Shown here in pieces: positions 20,927-33,435 of a stretch of 64,000 nucleotides of DNA. The position numbers and the translations under genes are program-made. The DNA comes from Eustoma russellianum (lineage: Eukaryota > Streptophyta > Magnoliopsida > Gentianales > Gentianaceae). Location of the stretch: positions 28,183,043-28,247,042 of the forward strand of contig AP025067.1 in the NCBI GenBank assembly GCA_036186865.1, given 5' to 3'. The notes beneath the pieces are model-generated. The model was given only the letters and a program-made list of their open reading frames with translations. It made no database searches and was not told the DNA's origin. Positions within the stretch are counted from its first letter, which is position 1; each line of letters opens with the position of its first letter.

Positions 20927-21104
20927 AATCCAGTAAAAAAAAGGGTAGTGAGCATATTGCGTTAGTCTTTTTCACTGCTTTTTGGTTCGGTGGTGCCAAC
21001 AGTGGCCTTTTGGTCCATTCAAACTTCCAAAGCTCTGTTAGATTCTTTTGGCTTTAATAGTAAAAAAAATTGGCTTAGAGTTCGGAGGGTAAGGAGTCGG
21101 ATGT

Positions 21105-21290
21105 AAACAACAATATTCATGTGTAAGAAACAGACACAGAGGTTGTTTTTTGATTACTCATAATGAAAATTGCGTGGAACTGTGTCGATCAACTACTATT
21201 TCACAATATAAGAAGCTCAGTCAATTTAGTGAGTCATTTTGCTTTACTCTATCATATTCCGAAGTCAATAAAGAATGTGTACTTGATTAC
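21105..21290 (-). repeat. SINE family D copy
   Basis: On the minus strand the blocks ATTCCGAAG...TATGATAGAGTAAAGC, CAATTTTCATTATGAGTAATC and CAACCTCTGTGTCTGTTTC occur in the family order. The copy ends in GAATATTGTTGTTT. Confidence 0.7.
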
Positions 21291-22035
21291 ATTGGAAATG
21301 GAAGGACTCGACGAGCTAATAATAAATAACTTAAATTAGAGAATTAATAATATGTAATAACACCCTATTTCCATTGTTACTGCTCTGCTCTTTAGATTGC
21401 CAAACTTGGTAGGTATTCAAGAATGGGACATTTGATATAGTGGCAAATGTGTTGAGGCAACTTGGAGGCATCAGTATTATGTGTAACACTCGTCTCTTAT
21501 AAATAATTTTATTCCATATGTCTCCTACAGATAATATTATCATATGTGGTTTCGACTTTATATGTCATATTGTACTATATTTTCTGGTTTTCTTTGAACA
21601 AAAGTTACACTATTTTTGGTGATAGATTAGTCTGAGACGAGTCAAGATAAAATTAAATAAACATTTAGATAGGTAATTCAATGCGAACTCTTTTTCCTTT
21701 TTTAGATATTAATTGACATAACAGTATCTTTTGATGCCGTTGTGATATACTGTTTATGATTGATAGATATTAATTGGCGTCTCGATCCACCATTTGTAAC
21801 CCCACATGTTCTTATTCTTCAATTTATTTCTAAATAATTTCATTACCAGTATAAAAGGGGCTCAATTCAAGAATCAATGAAAGATAAAGATGATGATTTA
21901 TGACGTAAAGAAAATGAATAACACCCCTCTGTCCTAAAATGTTAATTTAATTGTCTTAGCAATTAGTTTTATAAAACTGTTGAGCCCTTTCACTATTTTC
22001 AATTCATGCAACAATTTTATAAGTTTATCCTTAGG
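21291..22035. other. AT-rich intergenic DNA, nothing recognised
   Basis: About 740 bp with no coding signal; a weak RTE-tail echo (CTTTTGATGCCGTTGTGATA) occurs near 21730. Confidence 0.5.
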
Positions 22036-22306
22036 GTGGTACTTTGTTTCCATGAATCAATGACACATTCTTTCTTGACTTTAGAATATGATGGAATAAA
22101 GCAAAATGATTCACTAAATTGGTTACGCTTCTTATATTGTGAAGTACCAGTTGATCGACACAGCTTGATGTAATTTTCATTATTGGTCATCGGGAAACAA
22201 CCTATGTGTGTTTTTAACACATGAGTATTGTTGCGTACATCCGACCTCCCGCTATAAACAGGAGCCTCAAACGCAATTGGATAATGTTATTGTTGTTGTA
22301 TCCTTA
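22036..22306 (+). repeat. SINE family D copy, well preserved
   Basis: It contains the head GAATCAATGACACATTC, TTAGAATATGATGGAATAAA, GTAATTTTCATTATTGGTCA, CAACCTATGTGTGTTTTTAA, GTTGCGTACATCCGACC, and ends AATGTTATTGTTGTTGT. The TTG-repeat tail is the kind seen in TS-type plant SINEs. Confidence 0.75.
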
Positions 22307-22419
22307 GGGTGGTACTTGAATCTTTGAGGATACCCTGTTTACAATGTACGAATTTCAATAGCAAAAGAATTAAGAACAAATATAGTAAACATATGTGGGA
22401 TAAAGCTTTCTATCTCTTG

Positions 22420-22655
22420 GAAGTATTGTTTATCTGTCTCTCATCCTCCTCGGATCCTACCAATAATTTTTATTGTAGTTGGGATATAATGGGTATGGTT
22501 GTTGTTGTTTATGTGGTATAAAATCTTTGTAATGTTCAAACAAAAAGGATAATATTTTTGGGATGTAGAGGCAATATACCATCATCATCATCTAGGCCCA
22601 GTATATCCCAACGACAACAAAAGCTATCGTTAGGTTCTGGGGAGGGTAAGTGTTA
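22420..22655. repeat. Two RTE-tail fragments in opposite orientation
   Basis: Plus-strand fragment 22430-22515 ends ATAATGGGTATGGTTGTTGT. Minus-strand fragment 22570-22655 begins (in plus orientation) ACCATCATCATCATCTAGGC, followed by CCAACGACAACAAAAGCTATC. The second retains the GAT tail. Confidence 0.65.
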
Positions 22656-22974
22656 GAGGCAATATAACATACATGATAAAGCACTGCATGTCTCTTTGAT
22701 GATTAAAGTGAAAGGAGGAAAATAATCAGTGTATGAGATGCTGGCCATGCATGCTTTTCGTCTCCTTTTTTATTTCTTACCATTTTATCCCAACTTTTTT
22801 TTTTCTTTAGTGCTTGAATTAACAGACTAAGTATCAAAGATTGAAGGCTTGGTCTAAAGTTTTCCAGATTCAAATTGGGAAGATTCCCGAAAAAGGAAAA
22901 AGAATAAAAAGAGTTCAAAGGACAGGACCTTTAATGGCTTTTGTTTTTCTTTTTAGAATTGGCTTAATGTATCT

Positions 22975-23165
22975 GAAGATGCTTAATATGAAACAAAATA
23001 TAATGTCTCCAATCACACGGCGCCACGTGTACAAGAGAGTCTTTTTTAAAAAAGAAAAAAAAAGTAAACAACAGGTCCATTTATACACATGACGTCGCGC
23101 GATTGTAGGTTTCATATTTTACTTCATATGAGACATCCTCTGATCTCAACTGTTGATTATCCAAG
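22975..23165. mobile_element. Foldback MITE-like element
   Basis: The left arm (AAAATATAATGTCTCCAATC, CGCCACGTGTACAAG) is imperfectly complementary to the right arm (ATACACATGACGTCGCGCGA, TTGTAGGTTTCATATTTTAC). Arm words are shared with the element at 18975-19160. The stem is older and more diverged. Confidence 0.6.
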
Positions 23166-23534
23166 AAACATGCTTGGACCATGATAAAGAACCTCTCTTT
23201 TTTCCTATTCCATTTTGAACTCTTCCTTAAAGTAAATAAACGCTTTTCTGTCTCGATAAGTAATTACTAAGCATTTCTAGTTTAATAAAAGAAATAGTAA
23301 TTGTCATATAACAATGATGAATATGTAAAACAAAAAGTCTGTTTTCAATTATTATATATTTTGTTGGTAGTTGAATAACTGATAGAATTTATTTATTTAC
23401 CAACCTAAGATATGTCATGCTTTCTAACCGACATCGACATGTAAAACCTATAAAAGGAGATGGTTGTGACACGAGGTACTTTTGTACAGCTACATCATTC
23501 GGCTTCTTCTTGGTAGCAAAAGGCTAAATCCCTT

Positions 23535-23795
23535 GTCATGGAGGCCCCTACAACCCCAGCCCTATGGAGCTTGTGGAGAATGCAAATCAGGTGTCCAGCG
23601 GTCTCCTAGGTTGGTGAGGATGCACACGAGGACCACAAAATGTGCCCTCTAGAAACTAACAGAAGTGGAGCAATTGCCCCCTATAGACGAGCAAAAGTAG
23701 AGCATCCACACTGCGAGTGTCTCTCCGAATTCGAACCGTTGTCTTCTTAGTGGACATTCTCAACCCGAGTATCAACTGAACTACGCCCTGTCATT
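23535..23795 (-). repeat. SINE family C, copy 3
   Basis: The minus strand begins CAGGGCGTAGTTCAGTTGA (A box) and carries ACGGTTCGAATTCGGAGAG (B box), then GCTCTACTTTTGCTCGTC, GGGGGCAATTGCTCCACTTC and CCTAGGAGACCGCTGGACAC. This is the best preserved of the three copies. Confidence 0.75.
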
Positions 23796-23936
23796 TAGCT
23801 TCTTCTATCTCAATTTTATTTAGAGAGCTATAATATGCCAATATGATAGTAACTAATCCAACAAATCCTTGATTGACAAGAACTAATGCAACGAATACTT
23901 GAATTTATACATTTCCATTCATCAAGCTTACCTCCA

Positions 23937-23981
23937 CTCCCCCCCCCCCCCCNNNNNNNNNNCCCCCCCCCCCCCCCCCCC
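23937..23981. repeat. Poly-C run containing a 10-N assembly gap
   Basis: C runs flank ten Ns at 23953-23962. The true length is unknown. The glycine- and proline-rich ORFs across it are artefacts of the homopolymer. Confidence 0.95.
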
Positions 23982-25118
23982 GAAGTGCAGATGGTGGATG
24001 TAAAACCCATGAAATTTGACAAATTAGAAACAGTTGTACTACTTTTGTATCAAAATATAATTTTTTTTGACTTTACAACATAATATACAGTGTAATGTTA
24101 AAAAAGTGAAAATTGATTTATATTTTGATAGTAGAGGAGTAGTTAAAAGAGGCTCAAAGGATAAATAAAGGAGAATGTAGTGTCTTTGATGTCAAAAATG
24201 GACAACATTCGAATATTCTCAAGTTAAAAAGATCGGGGAAAAAAAGGAAATTAGAGATATCTCGAGAATTTTAATAGCTAAATCAAAAACTATTATTAGA
24301 AGACAAATAATGTTTTAGAACTGAAAAAACATTACTATATGGTATTTCTTTTAAGTCACTATATGACATTCTTGACACCTACCTCGCATACTTTTTCGTC
24401 TAGTTATATCTAGTTTCACTTCCTACTTTTTCATCTAGCTCACTTTAAAGGATTTATATTGATGAAGTAGATTTTCCATTTGTTCCATTCTCATCTAGCT
24501 CGCGAAGCGATCCGACCCCTCTATGAACCCTGTGCAAACGCAGGAGCCTACTTCGTGACATTCTTGATGTGATAGTTTTTCTTTTCCTTGTATCATTTTT
24601 TTTACTGATACACATCAGAAGTTTCAAAATAGTATTTTCGAACTAGTATTACACTGTAGCACGAAGATATATGGCTTTCTTTCATTGTTTTTTTTTTTTT
24701 CTTTTATACTGTTATTGAGCCATAATACCCTAATCAACTGGAAGCAAGCCTTCAGACCTTGAGTATAAATAATAAAGTTACTGCTAACGCTAACCTACAA
24801 GATAAACAACCATGTCATGGTAAATGTAAAAAGCTTTTTACCATTGATGTAATGCATGTCTACGTATTATCGTCAACCTAGAATGTTTTGTAACTTTAAT
24901 CAAACTTTTCGTGTACGTATATGTGTGTCTAATCATTGCAACCTTTTCTTTTCAAAAAAAATAAGAAACATTGTTTATTACAAACTATCTTGCGTTTCAT
25001 TCTTATACTAAGTGTTTATTCGTCTTCCTTATGTTTCTTTTACTATTTATTAACACAAACTTTTTCAAAAATTACGTACAAAAATTGAAACAAGGACAGT
25101 CTAATTCAATGGTAGCTA
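23982..25118. other. AT-rich intergenic DNA
   Basis: There is no gene signal. A short Au-like piece (CGCGAAGCGATCCGACCCCT, GTGCAAACGCAGGAGCC) lies near 24495-24555. Confidence 0.5.
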
Positions 25119-25123
25119 CATAG

Positions 25124-25190
25124 TGTAAAGGAGTCCTGAAGACTCAAGCTACTGCCGTGTGCCGTGGGTGTGCCGTGTCCCTCTAAACAC
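25124..25190 (+). repeat. Truncated 5' LTR of the outer Copia element
   Basis: The run TGTAAAGGAGTCCTGAAGAC through GTGCCGTGGGTGTGCCGTG matches the start of the 3' LTR at 43258 and then passes directly into gag coding sequence. About 230 bp of LTR, the primer-binding site and the first part of gag are missing. The word GTGCCGTG at the join could be deletion microhomology. Confidence 0.85.
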
Positions 25191-26318
25191 ATAACGGACA
25201 AAGAGGGAACTACACAACCAAATCCAGATTACGCTATCTGGGTTCGGCAAGACAAGATGTTGCTTCATGCCATTCTTGCGTCAGTCTCTGAAGCCGTGGT
25301 CCCTCTCATTGCCACGGCTTCATCTTCGCGTGATGCCTGGACTCGACTTCATAAGTTGTATACGAACAAGTCACGTTCCCGCATAATGAATCTTAAGGAG
25401 AAACTCACAAACATAACATGTGATTCTCAGTCAGTTGCTGATTATCTTCAGATAATCAGAAGTATTGCAGATGAGTTGGCCCTTGTTGACACTCATCTGA
25501 GTGATGATGATCTGGCTATTTTTGCCCTCAACGGCCTTGGGAGCAGCTTCCGTGACATTGCTGCTGTCATCCGCGCTCGTGGCACTCCTATCTCTTTTGA
25601 AGATCTTCATGACAAGTTAGTGGAGCATGAAGCTTTTCTCAAGCGTGAAGAGACTCGTAACCGAACTGTTATAACTGTTAATGCTACTCAAACGAAATCC
25701 AGTCGTGGTACAAATCCAAATTGCTCTCAAGGTGGGTTTCGTGGACGATCCGTTCCAAACAAATCGTTCCCTAACCCAGGTGGTCAATCGGTCCATCCAA
25801 GTGGTGGATCTCCTGCAGCCAACGCACGGTTCTCGCGCTCATCACAGAATGGAGTGACTTGTCAGTATTGTCAGAAACGTGGCCACACTGCTCGCCAGTG
25901 CTATTCTCTCAAGCGATCATTGCAACAGCAGCAACTCGAACTCCATCACACCACCTCAGGGATGACGAAGCAAAACTGGATCCTAGATTCTGGGCCTTCC
26001 CATCATGTCACCAATGACCTCAGTACACTCTCCCATCATCAGTCCTATGAGGGTCCTGACGATGTTCTCTTAGGAGATGGTTCCGGCCTTCACATCACAA
26101 ACACTGGTTCTTCTATCATCTCTTCATCTCCTAAGCCTTTAGTTTTATCAAATGTCTTACATGTGCCCTTACTTACCAAGAACTTGATTTCTGTTTCCAA
26201 ATTTTGTCAACACAACAACACATCTATTGAATTTTTTCCGTTTTCGTTTGTTGTGAAGGATCTCAAAACGGGGGCGCAGCTTGCTCACGGGCGGACCAAG
26301 GGTGATGTGTATGAGTGA
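25164..26318 (+). pseudogene. Outer Copia gag and protease, N-terminally truncated
   Basis: The first Met lies in LTR sequence, so the annotated start is artificial. A UBN2/gag region (NKSRSRIMNLKEKLTN, DDLAIFALNGLG) is followed by a zinc knuckle CQYCQKRGHTARQC and the protease motif WILDSGPSHHVTNDL, where family members usually have DSGA. The frame stops at a TGA (26316-26318), then stays open in the same frame into the pre-integrase segment, so this is a simple nonsense change. Confidence 0.9.
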
Positions 26319-26793
26319 AATCTGCTACCTGCGCCGTCCACAGTAACCGCGCCAGACCCGCCGACCCCTCCTTCTTCCAAGCATCTTTTCGCCAGCTTTA
26401 AATCGGATGTGGCTACTTGGCATCATCCCCTTGGCCATCCCTCGTCCCGTGTGTTTCAACTTCTAAGTCAAAATAAAGACATTTCTGTTTTGTCTAGCAC
26501 TACTTTTGACAAATTTGTTTGCGAGTCATGTCTTAGCAATAAAAGTCACAAATTGCCATTTCATCATACTTCTGTAGAAAGTCGTGGTCCCCTTGATTTA
26601 ATCTATTCCGATGTATGGGGACCCTCCCCTGTTGAATCTGTTGATGGATATGGCTACTATATTCTTTTTATTGATTATTACACTAAGTATGTATGGTTGT
26701 TCCCCATGTCTCACAAAAGTGATGTGTTTACTATTTTTCCTCAATATAAGCACATGGTTGAAAAGTTTTTCCGTCGTTCTATTGTTACGCTAT
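26319..26793 (+). pseudogene. Outer Copia pre-integrase and integrase N-terminal half
   Basis: The HHCC region (WHHPLGHPSSRVFQLL ... CESCLSNKSHKLPF) and the start of the integrase core (LDLIYSDVWGPSPVES, FIDYYTKYVWLFPM) run to KFFRRSIVTL. There the Gypsy LTR begins at 26794. The next acidic residues of the integrase core are missing from the window. Confidence 0.88.
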
Positions 26794-29188
26794 TGTAGCG
26801 CCCCGCTTCCGAGCCCTAACATCGGGAACAGTGCACCCGCCGTATCTCACTAAGGAGAATACAAAGCGTCGAAACAATCTCGTACTTGTCAAAATGACAT
26901 AGAATTTTTTTCTTCGCGGAAACGTAAGCCACAACATATATTAAACTCCAATAACCGTCATTACATTGCTAAATAAAAATTCTGGGAATGAAAATAGTAA
27001 AGTAGTATGTGGAAAATCCTCAAAATATAAATAAGAACAAAACAGCTGCAGAGTCCCCTCATATCCTAGTTGCAGCTCTCAACCAGCCCACTCTGCTATG
27101 TTCGTCCCGTCCTCAATGAAGATGTGCTCATAGTCCTCATCCGGCTCACCTGAGAAGTAGGGGTGAGTGACAGAAATCACCCAGTAGATGCCCGCCTCAA
27201 ACAAATACAAAACGTACATACCGAAATGATATAGCCACATAGCACATAAACATGATATAACACATAGCACATAACATGATATAACACATAGCACATAAAC
27301 ATGATATAACACATAGCACATAAATATAAGATAACTTGCATAAGATAAAGTAAATGCGGTAAGTAAAGCACTCCACATAAAAATGCGCAAGTACGTGATG
27401 CATGCTCAATTAACGTGTCACACGCAACAAGAATCATGTCATGCAATATGCCCTAGACCTATATGCAATGCATGATCCCGGGATTGACTGGATGCCTGTA
27501 GCCCGTGCACTACAATCCACCCTTGCGGATACCCGTGGCCCGTACACCACGATCCACCCCAACCGATGCCCGTGGCCCGTGCACCACGATCCACCATAAC
27601 CAAGTATCCATGGCTCGTACACCATGATACATCATAATCACATACTCATGGCCCGTACACCATGGTCCACTCCACTCGAGCGTCTGAGACCCGTACATCT
27701 CAGCCCACTCCCAATGCAATGCACGTGCCATGAATGCAACAACAAAATCGCCTGGGGCCCGTACGCCCATCCTCACCAACTCCGGCACTCAACACTAATC
27801 GTCTAGGGCCCGTACGCCCATCCTCACCATCTCCGGCACTCAATATTTGGCTTCATAAAATTTACGAATATTGGAAAGTAGTTATTTAGCATTCCTTTTA
27901 TTTTTACTTAGCTTGTATTAATTTTCTAGAATTTTCTACTAATTTTCCCTTATTTAATTCCATTTATTACTAATTATTTTTAATTACTTACATTTCTCAA
28001 AATTCAAAAATTAAGTGGGAATAATTTAATTTTAAACTTTTATATTTTCTGGAATTTATTTAGAATTTTTTGATAATTAAATATATTTTTCTGGAATTTT
28101 AAACTAATTTTAATTAATTATTTATTATTTATTCATTTCAGAAATTAATTTCCAGATTTTTTTTTATTTTTTCGGCTTGGGCCGGCCTGCTACCTGGTCC
28201 GGTCCGCTGGCCATCCGGTCCGGTCCGGCAGCCTGGCCGGTCCAACAGTATTTTTATTTTTTTTATTTTTTTTTCTATTTCCTTCTAACCTCCATAAAAT
28301 CTTCGTTTTAACTCCGATTGACCTCAAACCAGTTGCGTTGGACTCGTTATAACGAGACGCAACTTTTGAGGGTGGACACGTCAGCACGTGTCCGGACGCG
28401 CCGTCAGGGGCCGCGCGTGGGCCCCACGCGCCACCCCCTGAAACGCGTCCGTCAGACCCGTTTTTTTGACTTTCAACCCAATCACAACCTATTCCGGGCT
28501 AGATGAACTTATTCTAAGGCCAAAACGCAATTTTAAAGAACCCTAAGTGTTAAAATATTCAACCTTTTGATTTCATTCAGGATGTTCCCAATCCGAATCA
28601 CAACAACCATCGATTTCAATACACACGCACATACACATACAGCCATAAACAACACATCTCATGCTTTCTCATATAAAACAAGACAAAATTCACATATTAA
28701 ACAAATAAACAACGAATCACATAAATATATCATCAAAGCATGCATGTATTATACCCGTTTGAGGGGGAAGAGACACCTACCTTTTTGACGAATTAACTTC
28801 CTACGCGGAATCTGTTCTCCACAAACCCTTCTTTTCTCCCTAAGGCCTTGAATAATTTTCTTGGAAAAGGACACAAAAAGATCAAAGTTGGCCTAAATGG
28901 CTTTGCTGGAGCGGCGCTAGGGTGCTGAGGCGCCACTCTTTTTTTTTGTTATTTGCTGGCAGCCGAAAAGGAGCATTATGATGAGTGTTTAATTTTTTTT
29001 TTTGTGTGGTGTATTTATATTTTTTTTATAGAAGAGTTTAGGATAAATTTGTTAGGTGTTTTTCCTTTCTAGTAGACTTACGATAACTACGTAACATATA
29101 TCCAAATTTCCAAATCCTAAGTAGTTTAGGACTTATCCTAATATATTTTTATTTATTTTTTTTTCTTTTAAAAATAATGGTCGTAACA
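26794..29188 (-). repeat. 3' LTR of the Gypsy element
   Basis: This 2395-bp LTR has ends TGTAGC...GTAACA. It includes a three-unit repeat of about 25 bp (27231-27326) and about six degenerate copies of GCCCGTACACCACGATCCAC (27497-27700). Hydrophobic ORFs across the first repeat are repeat artefacts. Confidence 0.93.
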
Positions 29189-29504
29189 TCCTACCCACCT
29201 TACAAAAAGTTTCGTCCTCGAAACTTGACGTACCATATTTGAAGAGCTGTGGATATCGCTCTCGCATATGCTCCTCAAGATCCCAGGGCACCTCGCGCTT
29301 GGTGTGATTAGTCCACTGAACTTTAACGTAAGGGATGACCCGTTGTCTCAATACCTGGTCTTTGCGATCCACGATCCTGATAGGAGTCTCCTTAAATGTC
29401 TTGTCCGGCCAAATCCTCAACGGTGGTGCATTTAGAACATGGTTCAGATCTGGAACATATCTTCTCAACTGAGAAACGTGAAATACGCTGTGCACCTGGG
29501 CCAA
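29133..29504 (-). pseudogene. Gypsy integrase C-terminus with chromodomain-like tail
   Basis: The 123-residue frame reads VHSVFHVSQLRRYVPDLNHV, then RIVDRKDQVLRQRVIPYVKV and NHTKREVPWDLEEHMRERY. This is the end of a Tekay/Del Gypsy polyprotein, where a chromodomain-related module follows integrase and is thought to guide insertion. The last residues extend into the LTR. Confidence 0.85.
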
Positions 29505-29686
29505 GGTAGGGGGTAACGCTAACCGGTAAGCTAAGGTACCGACCCTCTCAAGTGCCTCATACGGACCAATGTAGCGAGGCTCAGTTTACCCTTCAAACCG
29601 AATTGTGAAACCCCTTTCATCGGCGACACCCTCAAGTAAACCTTCTCGTACACAGAGAACTTTAAGGGGCGACACTTCGAATCAGC

Positions 29687-30751
29687 CTAACTCTTGCTTC
29701 TATCTTGAGCAACCTTGAGTCTATCACGAATCATCTTTACCTTCTCCTTAGTTTGCACAACTAGTTCGAGTCTGGTAATAACACGCTCATAGATTTCATC
29801 CCAATGAACGGGGGACCTGCACTTACGTCCATAAAGCGCCTCAAAGGATGCTATGCCTATAGCGTTGTGGTGATTGTTATTGTAGGAGAACTCAATTAGC
29901 TTGATCATACCATCCTGTTCACTTGGAGTCCACTGCGCACGCTCTCAACACGCTGTCCATCGGTATATGGATGAAAAGCAGTGCTCAATCGTAGCTCCGT
30001 TTCCAACCTTCTCTAGCAAGCTGAACAGAATCTGAAAGTGAACCTCAGGTCACGGTCTAAAACGATACTGACAGGGACTCCATGAAGACTGACAATATCA
30101 TCGATGTATAGCGTCACCAATCTCTCCAAGGTCATGTCACTCGGTACAGGTAGAAAGTGAGCAGACTTCGTGGATTGATCAACAATCACCCAGATCATGT
30201 CGTTGTCGTTTCTTGTTTTAGGGTGCCCTACAACAAAATCTATTGTCACATGCTCCCTATTTCTATTCTGGTATCTCCAACGACAACATCAAACCTCCCG
30301 GCCTCTAATGCTCTGCCTTAACCTGCTGACAAAAGAGGCATCTCTCAATGGACTCAGCAATGTGTCTCTTCATCCCACTCCACTAGTAGTGATTCTTTAG
30401 ATCATTATACCTCTTCGTAGCACCTGGATGAATCGACGACTTCTAATTGTGCGCTTATTTTAATAGCTCTTTCCTCAGGTCCTCAACATCAGGCACACAC
30501 AACCTTCCTTGGTACCAGATATTGCCATCGTCATGAATCTGGAAGCCCTCAATCAGACTGGTCAATATCCTCTCTCGGATATCTCTGAGCGTCACATCCT
30601 CTTTCTGCGCCTCCTTAATCCGCTCAATCAGAGATGGTGTAATAACCAAGGCCGCCAGAACATTAGCAGTGGAATCAACAATGTCAATATCAAATTCTGC
30701 CATCTCTTTCTCCAATGGTGTCTGTCTAGCGTGATTAGACTTTCTACTCAA
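29687..30751 (-). pseudogene. Gypsy integrase, broken into several frames
   Basis: Successive minus-strand pieces are the zinc-binding and linker part (30751-30455, YQGRLCVPDVEDLRKELL), the core (30249-30013, [34 protein letters not shown]) and the C-terminal core (29908-29687, IEFSYNNNHHNAIGIASFEA, LYGRKCRSPVHWDE). Frameshifts and stops separate them, so no active integrase can be made. Confidence 0.88.
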
Positions 30752-30852
30752 GGCGTCTGCAACTCGGTTTGCCTTTCCGGATGATATTTAATGGTCAGGT
30801 CATAATCCTACAATAATTTAAGCCATCTCCTCTGACGCATATTCAACTCCTT

Positions 30853-31104
30853 CTATGTGAATAGATACTTCAAGCTCTTATGATCGATAAATACTTCGCG
30901 CTTCACACCGTATAAGTAATGGCGCCAAATCTTTAACGCAAACATCACCGCTGCTAACTCCAGATCATGGGTCGGGTAATTTTGCTCATATTGCTTCAAC
31001 TGTCTCGAAGCATATGCGATAACCCTATCTCCCTGCATTAACATGCATCCTAGCCCATTCTTCGAGGCGTCGCTGTAGATGACAAATCCTTCAGTGCCGG
31101 AGGG
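30853..31104 (-). pseudogene. Gypsy RNase H fragment
   Basis: [20 protein letters not shown] and [19 protein letters not shown] are the standard Gypsy RNase H signature. It is separated from RT by a frame change near 31104 and continues degraded to about 30760. Confidence 0.88.
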
Positions 31105-32080
31105 TTATGCCCACACTGGTGTAGTCGTCAATTTCTGCTTCAACTCTGCAAATCTTTTCTCACACTCGGAGGTCCATACAAACTTAGTCTTTTTCTGAGT
31201 CAATCGACTCAGTGGTGCTGCAATCCTCGAAAATCCCTCCACAAACTTGCGGTAATAACCGGTAAGGCCAAGAAAGCTGTGTACCTCAGTGACGTTAGTA
31301 GGTCGGGGCCATTCTGTGACCGCCTCTATTTTCTTTGGGTCAACCGAAATACCTTCTTCAGAAATCACGCGGCCCAAGAAGGTCACACTCTTCAACCAGA
31401 ATTCGCACTTACTAAACTTAGCGTACAACTTCTTCTTTCTAAGAGTCTTCAAAACCTCTCGCAAGTGTTCAACATGCGTCTCCTCATCAGGTAAATACAC
31501 AAAGATGTCGTCTATGAACACTACCACACAATGGTCCAACTGCTCTCTGAACTCAGAGTTCATCAAATCCATAAAAACCGCAGGTGCATTCATCAGTCCA
31601 AAGGGCATTACCAGAAGCTCGTAGTGCCCGTATCGAGTGTAGAACGCCGTCTTTGCTATATCCTTCGCCTTAGTCCTCAACTGATAGTAGCCTGATCGGA
31701 GGTCAATCTTCGAGAACACTCTGGCACCCTTCAACTGATCAAATAGATTGTCCACCCTTTGTAGTAGATATTTATTCTGTATCGTGATCTTATTAAGCTC
31801 ACGATAGTCGATGCATAGCCTCAGACTACCGTCCTTCTTCTTCACAAATAATATCGGTGCCCCCAGGGCAAAATACTAGGTCTGATGAACTTCCGGTCCA
31901 GCAACTCCTGTAACTGTTCCTTGAGCTCTTTTAACTCTGCTAGTGCCATCCTGTATGGTGCCTTCGAGATTGGTTCGCCTTCGAGTATAAGATCAATCTC
32001 GAACTCTGCTTCCTTGCTCGGTGGTGAACCTGGTAGCTCATCAGGAAAGCCATCCTTAAATTCTCATACCACTGGAATGT
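31105..32080 (-). pseudogene. Gypsy reverse transcriptase
   Basis: The domain begins near 32080 with EDIPVV and [20 protein letters not shown], and a one-base loss near 31868 shifts the frame. From 31845 a 246-residue frame is open, with [42 protein letters not shown] and the catalytic [10 protein letters not shown] is largely preserved but needs the shifted N-terminal part. Confidence 0.9.
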
Positions 32081-32084
32081 CCTC

Positions 32085-33162
32085 CCCTTTGTTTTCTGCT
32101 ACTTCTGACCCTGTGGTGGAGGGGCTTGTGCCGGTGTAGGGCACTCTTTAGCGTAATGTGCTTGTTTGCCACAATTGCAGTAAACCTTTTTGAGCTCTCT
32201 AGCAATGATCTGTGTGTGAATAATCACAATATGTATATACTGGGGGTGGCGGTCCAAATGCCTTGAGTGGTTGTGCCGCCGTCGCTGCGGGACTCTCAAT
32301 CATCAATGGTCGAGATACCGATCCCTGACAGTGCTGTGGTGGTCTGTAAAGATTTCCCGTTCAGGTGGCGGCGCAGAATCTTCAACAATATCTCCGATCT
32401 CCTAGGACGGAACTCCTCTCGCGGTCTCTTAGCCCTGTCGACCGCTGCAACCCTCTCGAGATCACCCTCGACCTCAAGACACACCTCCAACAACTCTTCA
32501 AAAATGGTAGGCTTGGTGCAGATGATCAATGGCTGAATGCGAGAGCTCAACCCGGTCTTGAACTCCAGCATCTTCGCTTTCTCGTTATCCATGATGACGG
32601 GCATGTATCTCGCAAGTGCATGGAACCTCTCAAAATACTGGTCTCCCATCATGGACTCCTGTGTCAGAAGCTAAAACTCCGTCATCCTCCTATGAATGAC
32701 ACTTTCAGGAATATAGTGCTTCTGGTACTCCTCCCTGAACGGGGTCCATGTCGGCGGTGGAGTCAGTCTGCGTGTCATGCCCTGCCACCATTGCTCGGCA
32801 TCACCCTCTAAGAATGGTACAACTACATCAACCTTCAGGCCATCCAGAACCTGCATCAACCTCAACTGCTCAGACACATTCTTGAGCCAGATCTCCGCTC
32901 CTCTGGTCGTGTGGTACACCTGAACATAGGTATCCGGTAGTTCTGCATCTCACGGTAGAAAAATTGAAGCCCCCTAGGGTGATGGTGCTGGTGGTGACTG
33001 TTGCTACTGTTGCAGGTGAGCCATCTGTATCTGCTGCTGGGCCACCAATGTAGTCAGCGTGGCAAGGGTATCTGCAAGGACCTGAGGAATGGTCCCCTGA
33101 CCCTACTGATCATCGGCATCGTGTCCTCCGTTTCCAGCTGGCGGCTCGCGTCGTGGAGGCAT
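32085..33162 (-). pseudogene. Gypsy gag, protease missing
   Basis: The reading starts with MPPRREPPAGNGGHDADDQ at 33162 and meets stops at once. The retrotrans_gag region is in 32919-32671 (VVPFLEGDAEQWWQGMTRRL, YIPESVIHRRMTEF) and 32652-32296. The zinc knuckle reads YCNCGKQAHYAKECPTP, one residue short of CX2C spacing. It runs within about 15 codons into the RT entry motif, leaving no room for an aspartic protease. Confidence 0.87.
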
Positions 33163-33419
33163 TATCCAGAATTTGAGTTCATGAGACGAATGCAGATTAA
33201 TCCAAAGTAAGTTGAAGGATTGGACGCTTATAAACGGTAATTAAATAAGGAAAGCTCACCATCGGCACACACCTCCCATAACCAGATCATAACTTAAGTC
33301 TAAAATCTTCTCTTAAGTCTACTTTGTTTATTAGGGGCAAAATTGTCATTTCGCAAAAGATCATAACTTATGTCTAGTGATCTAGTTAATCCTGCGTTTC
33401 CGAGGCGGATCTGAAGTCT

Positions 33420-33433
33420 GGGCTCTGATACCA
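33420..33433 (-). promoter_or_regulatory. tRNA-Met primer-binding site of the Gypsy element
   Basis: The minus strand reads TGGTATCAGAGCCC, complementary to the 3' end of plant initiator methionine tRNA, two bases from the 5' LTR end. It sets the element's strand. Confidence 0.93.
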
Positions 33434-33435
33434 CC

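Noticed and set aside
23828..24083. Glycine- or proline-rich ORFs around the poly-C gap
   Set aside because: They are produced by homopolymers and Ns.
27079..27446. Overlapping hydrophobic minus-strand ORFs in the Gypsy LTR, repeated at 33707-34086
   Set aside because: They translate a 25-bp tandem repeat in the LTR in several frames at once. Duplicate copies arise because both LTRs carry it.
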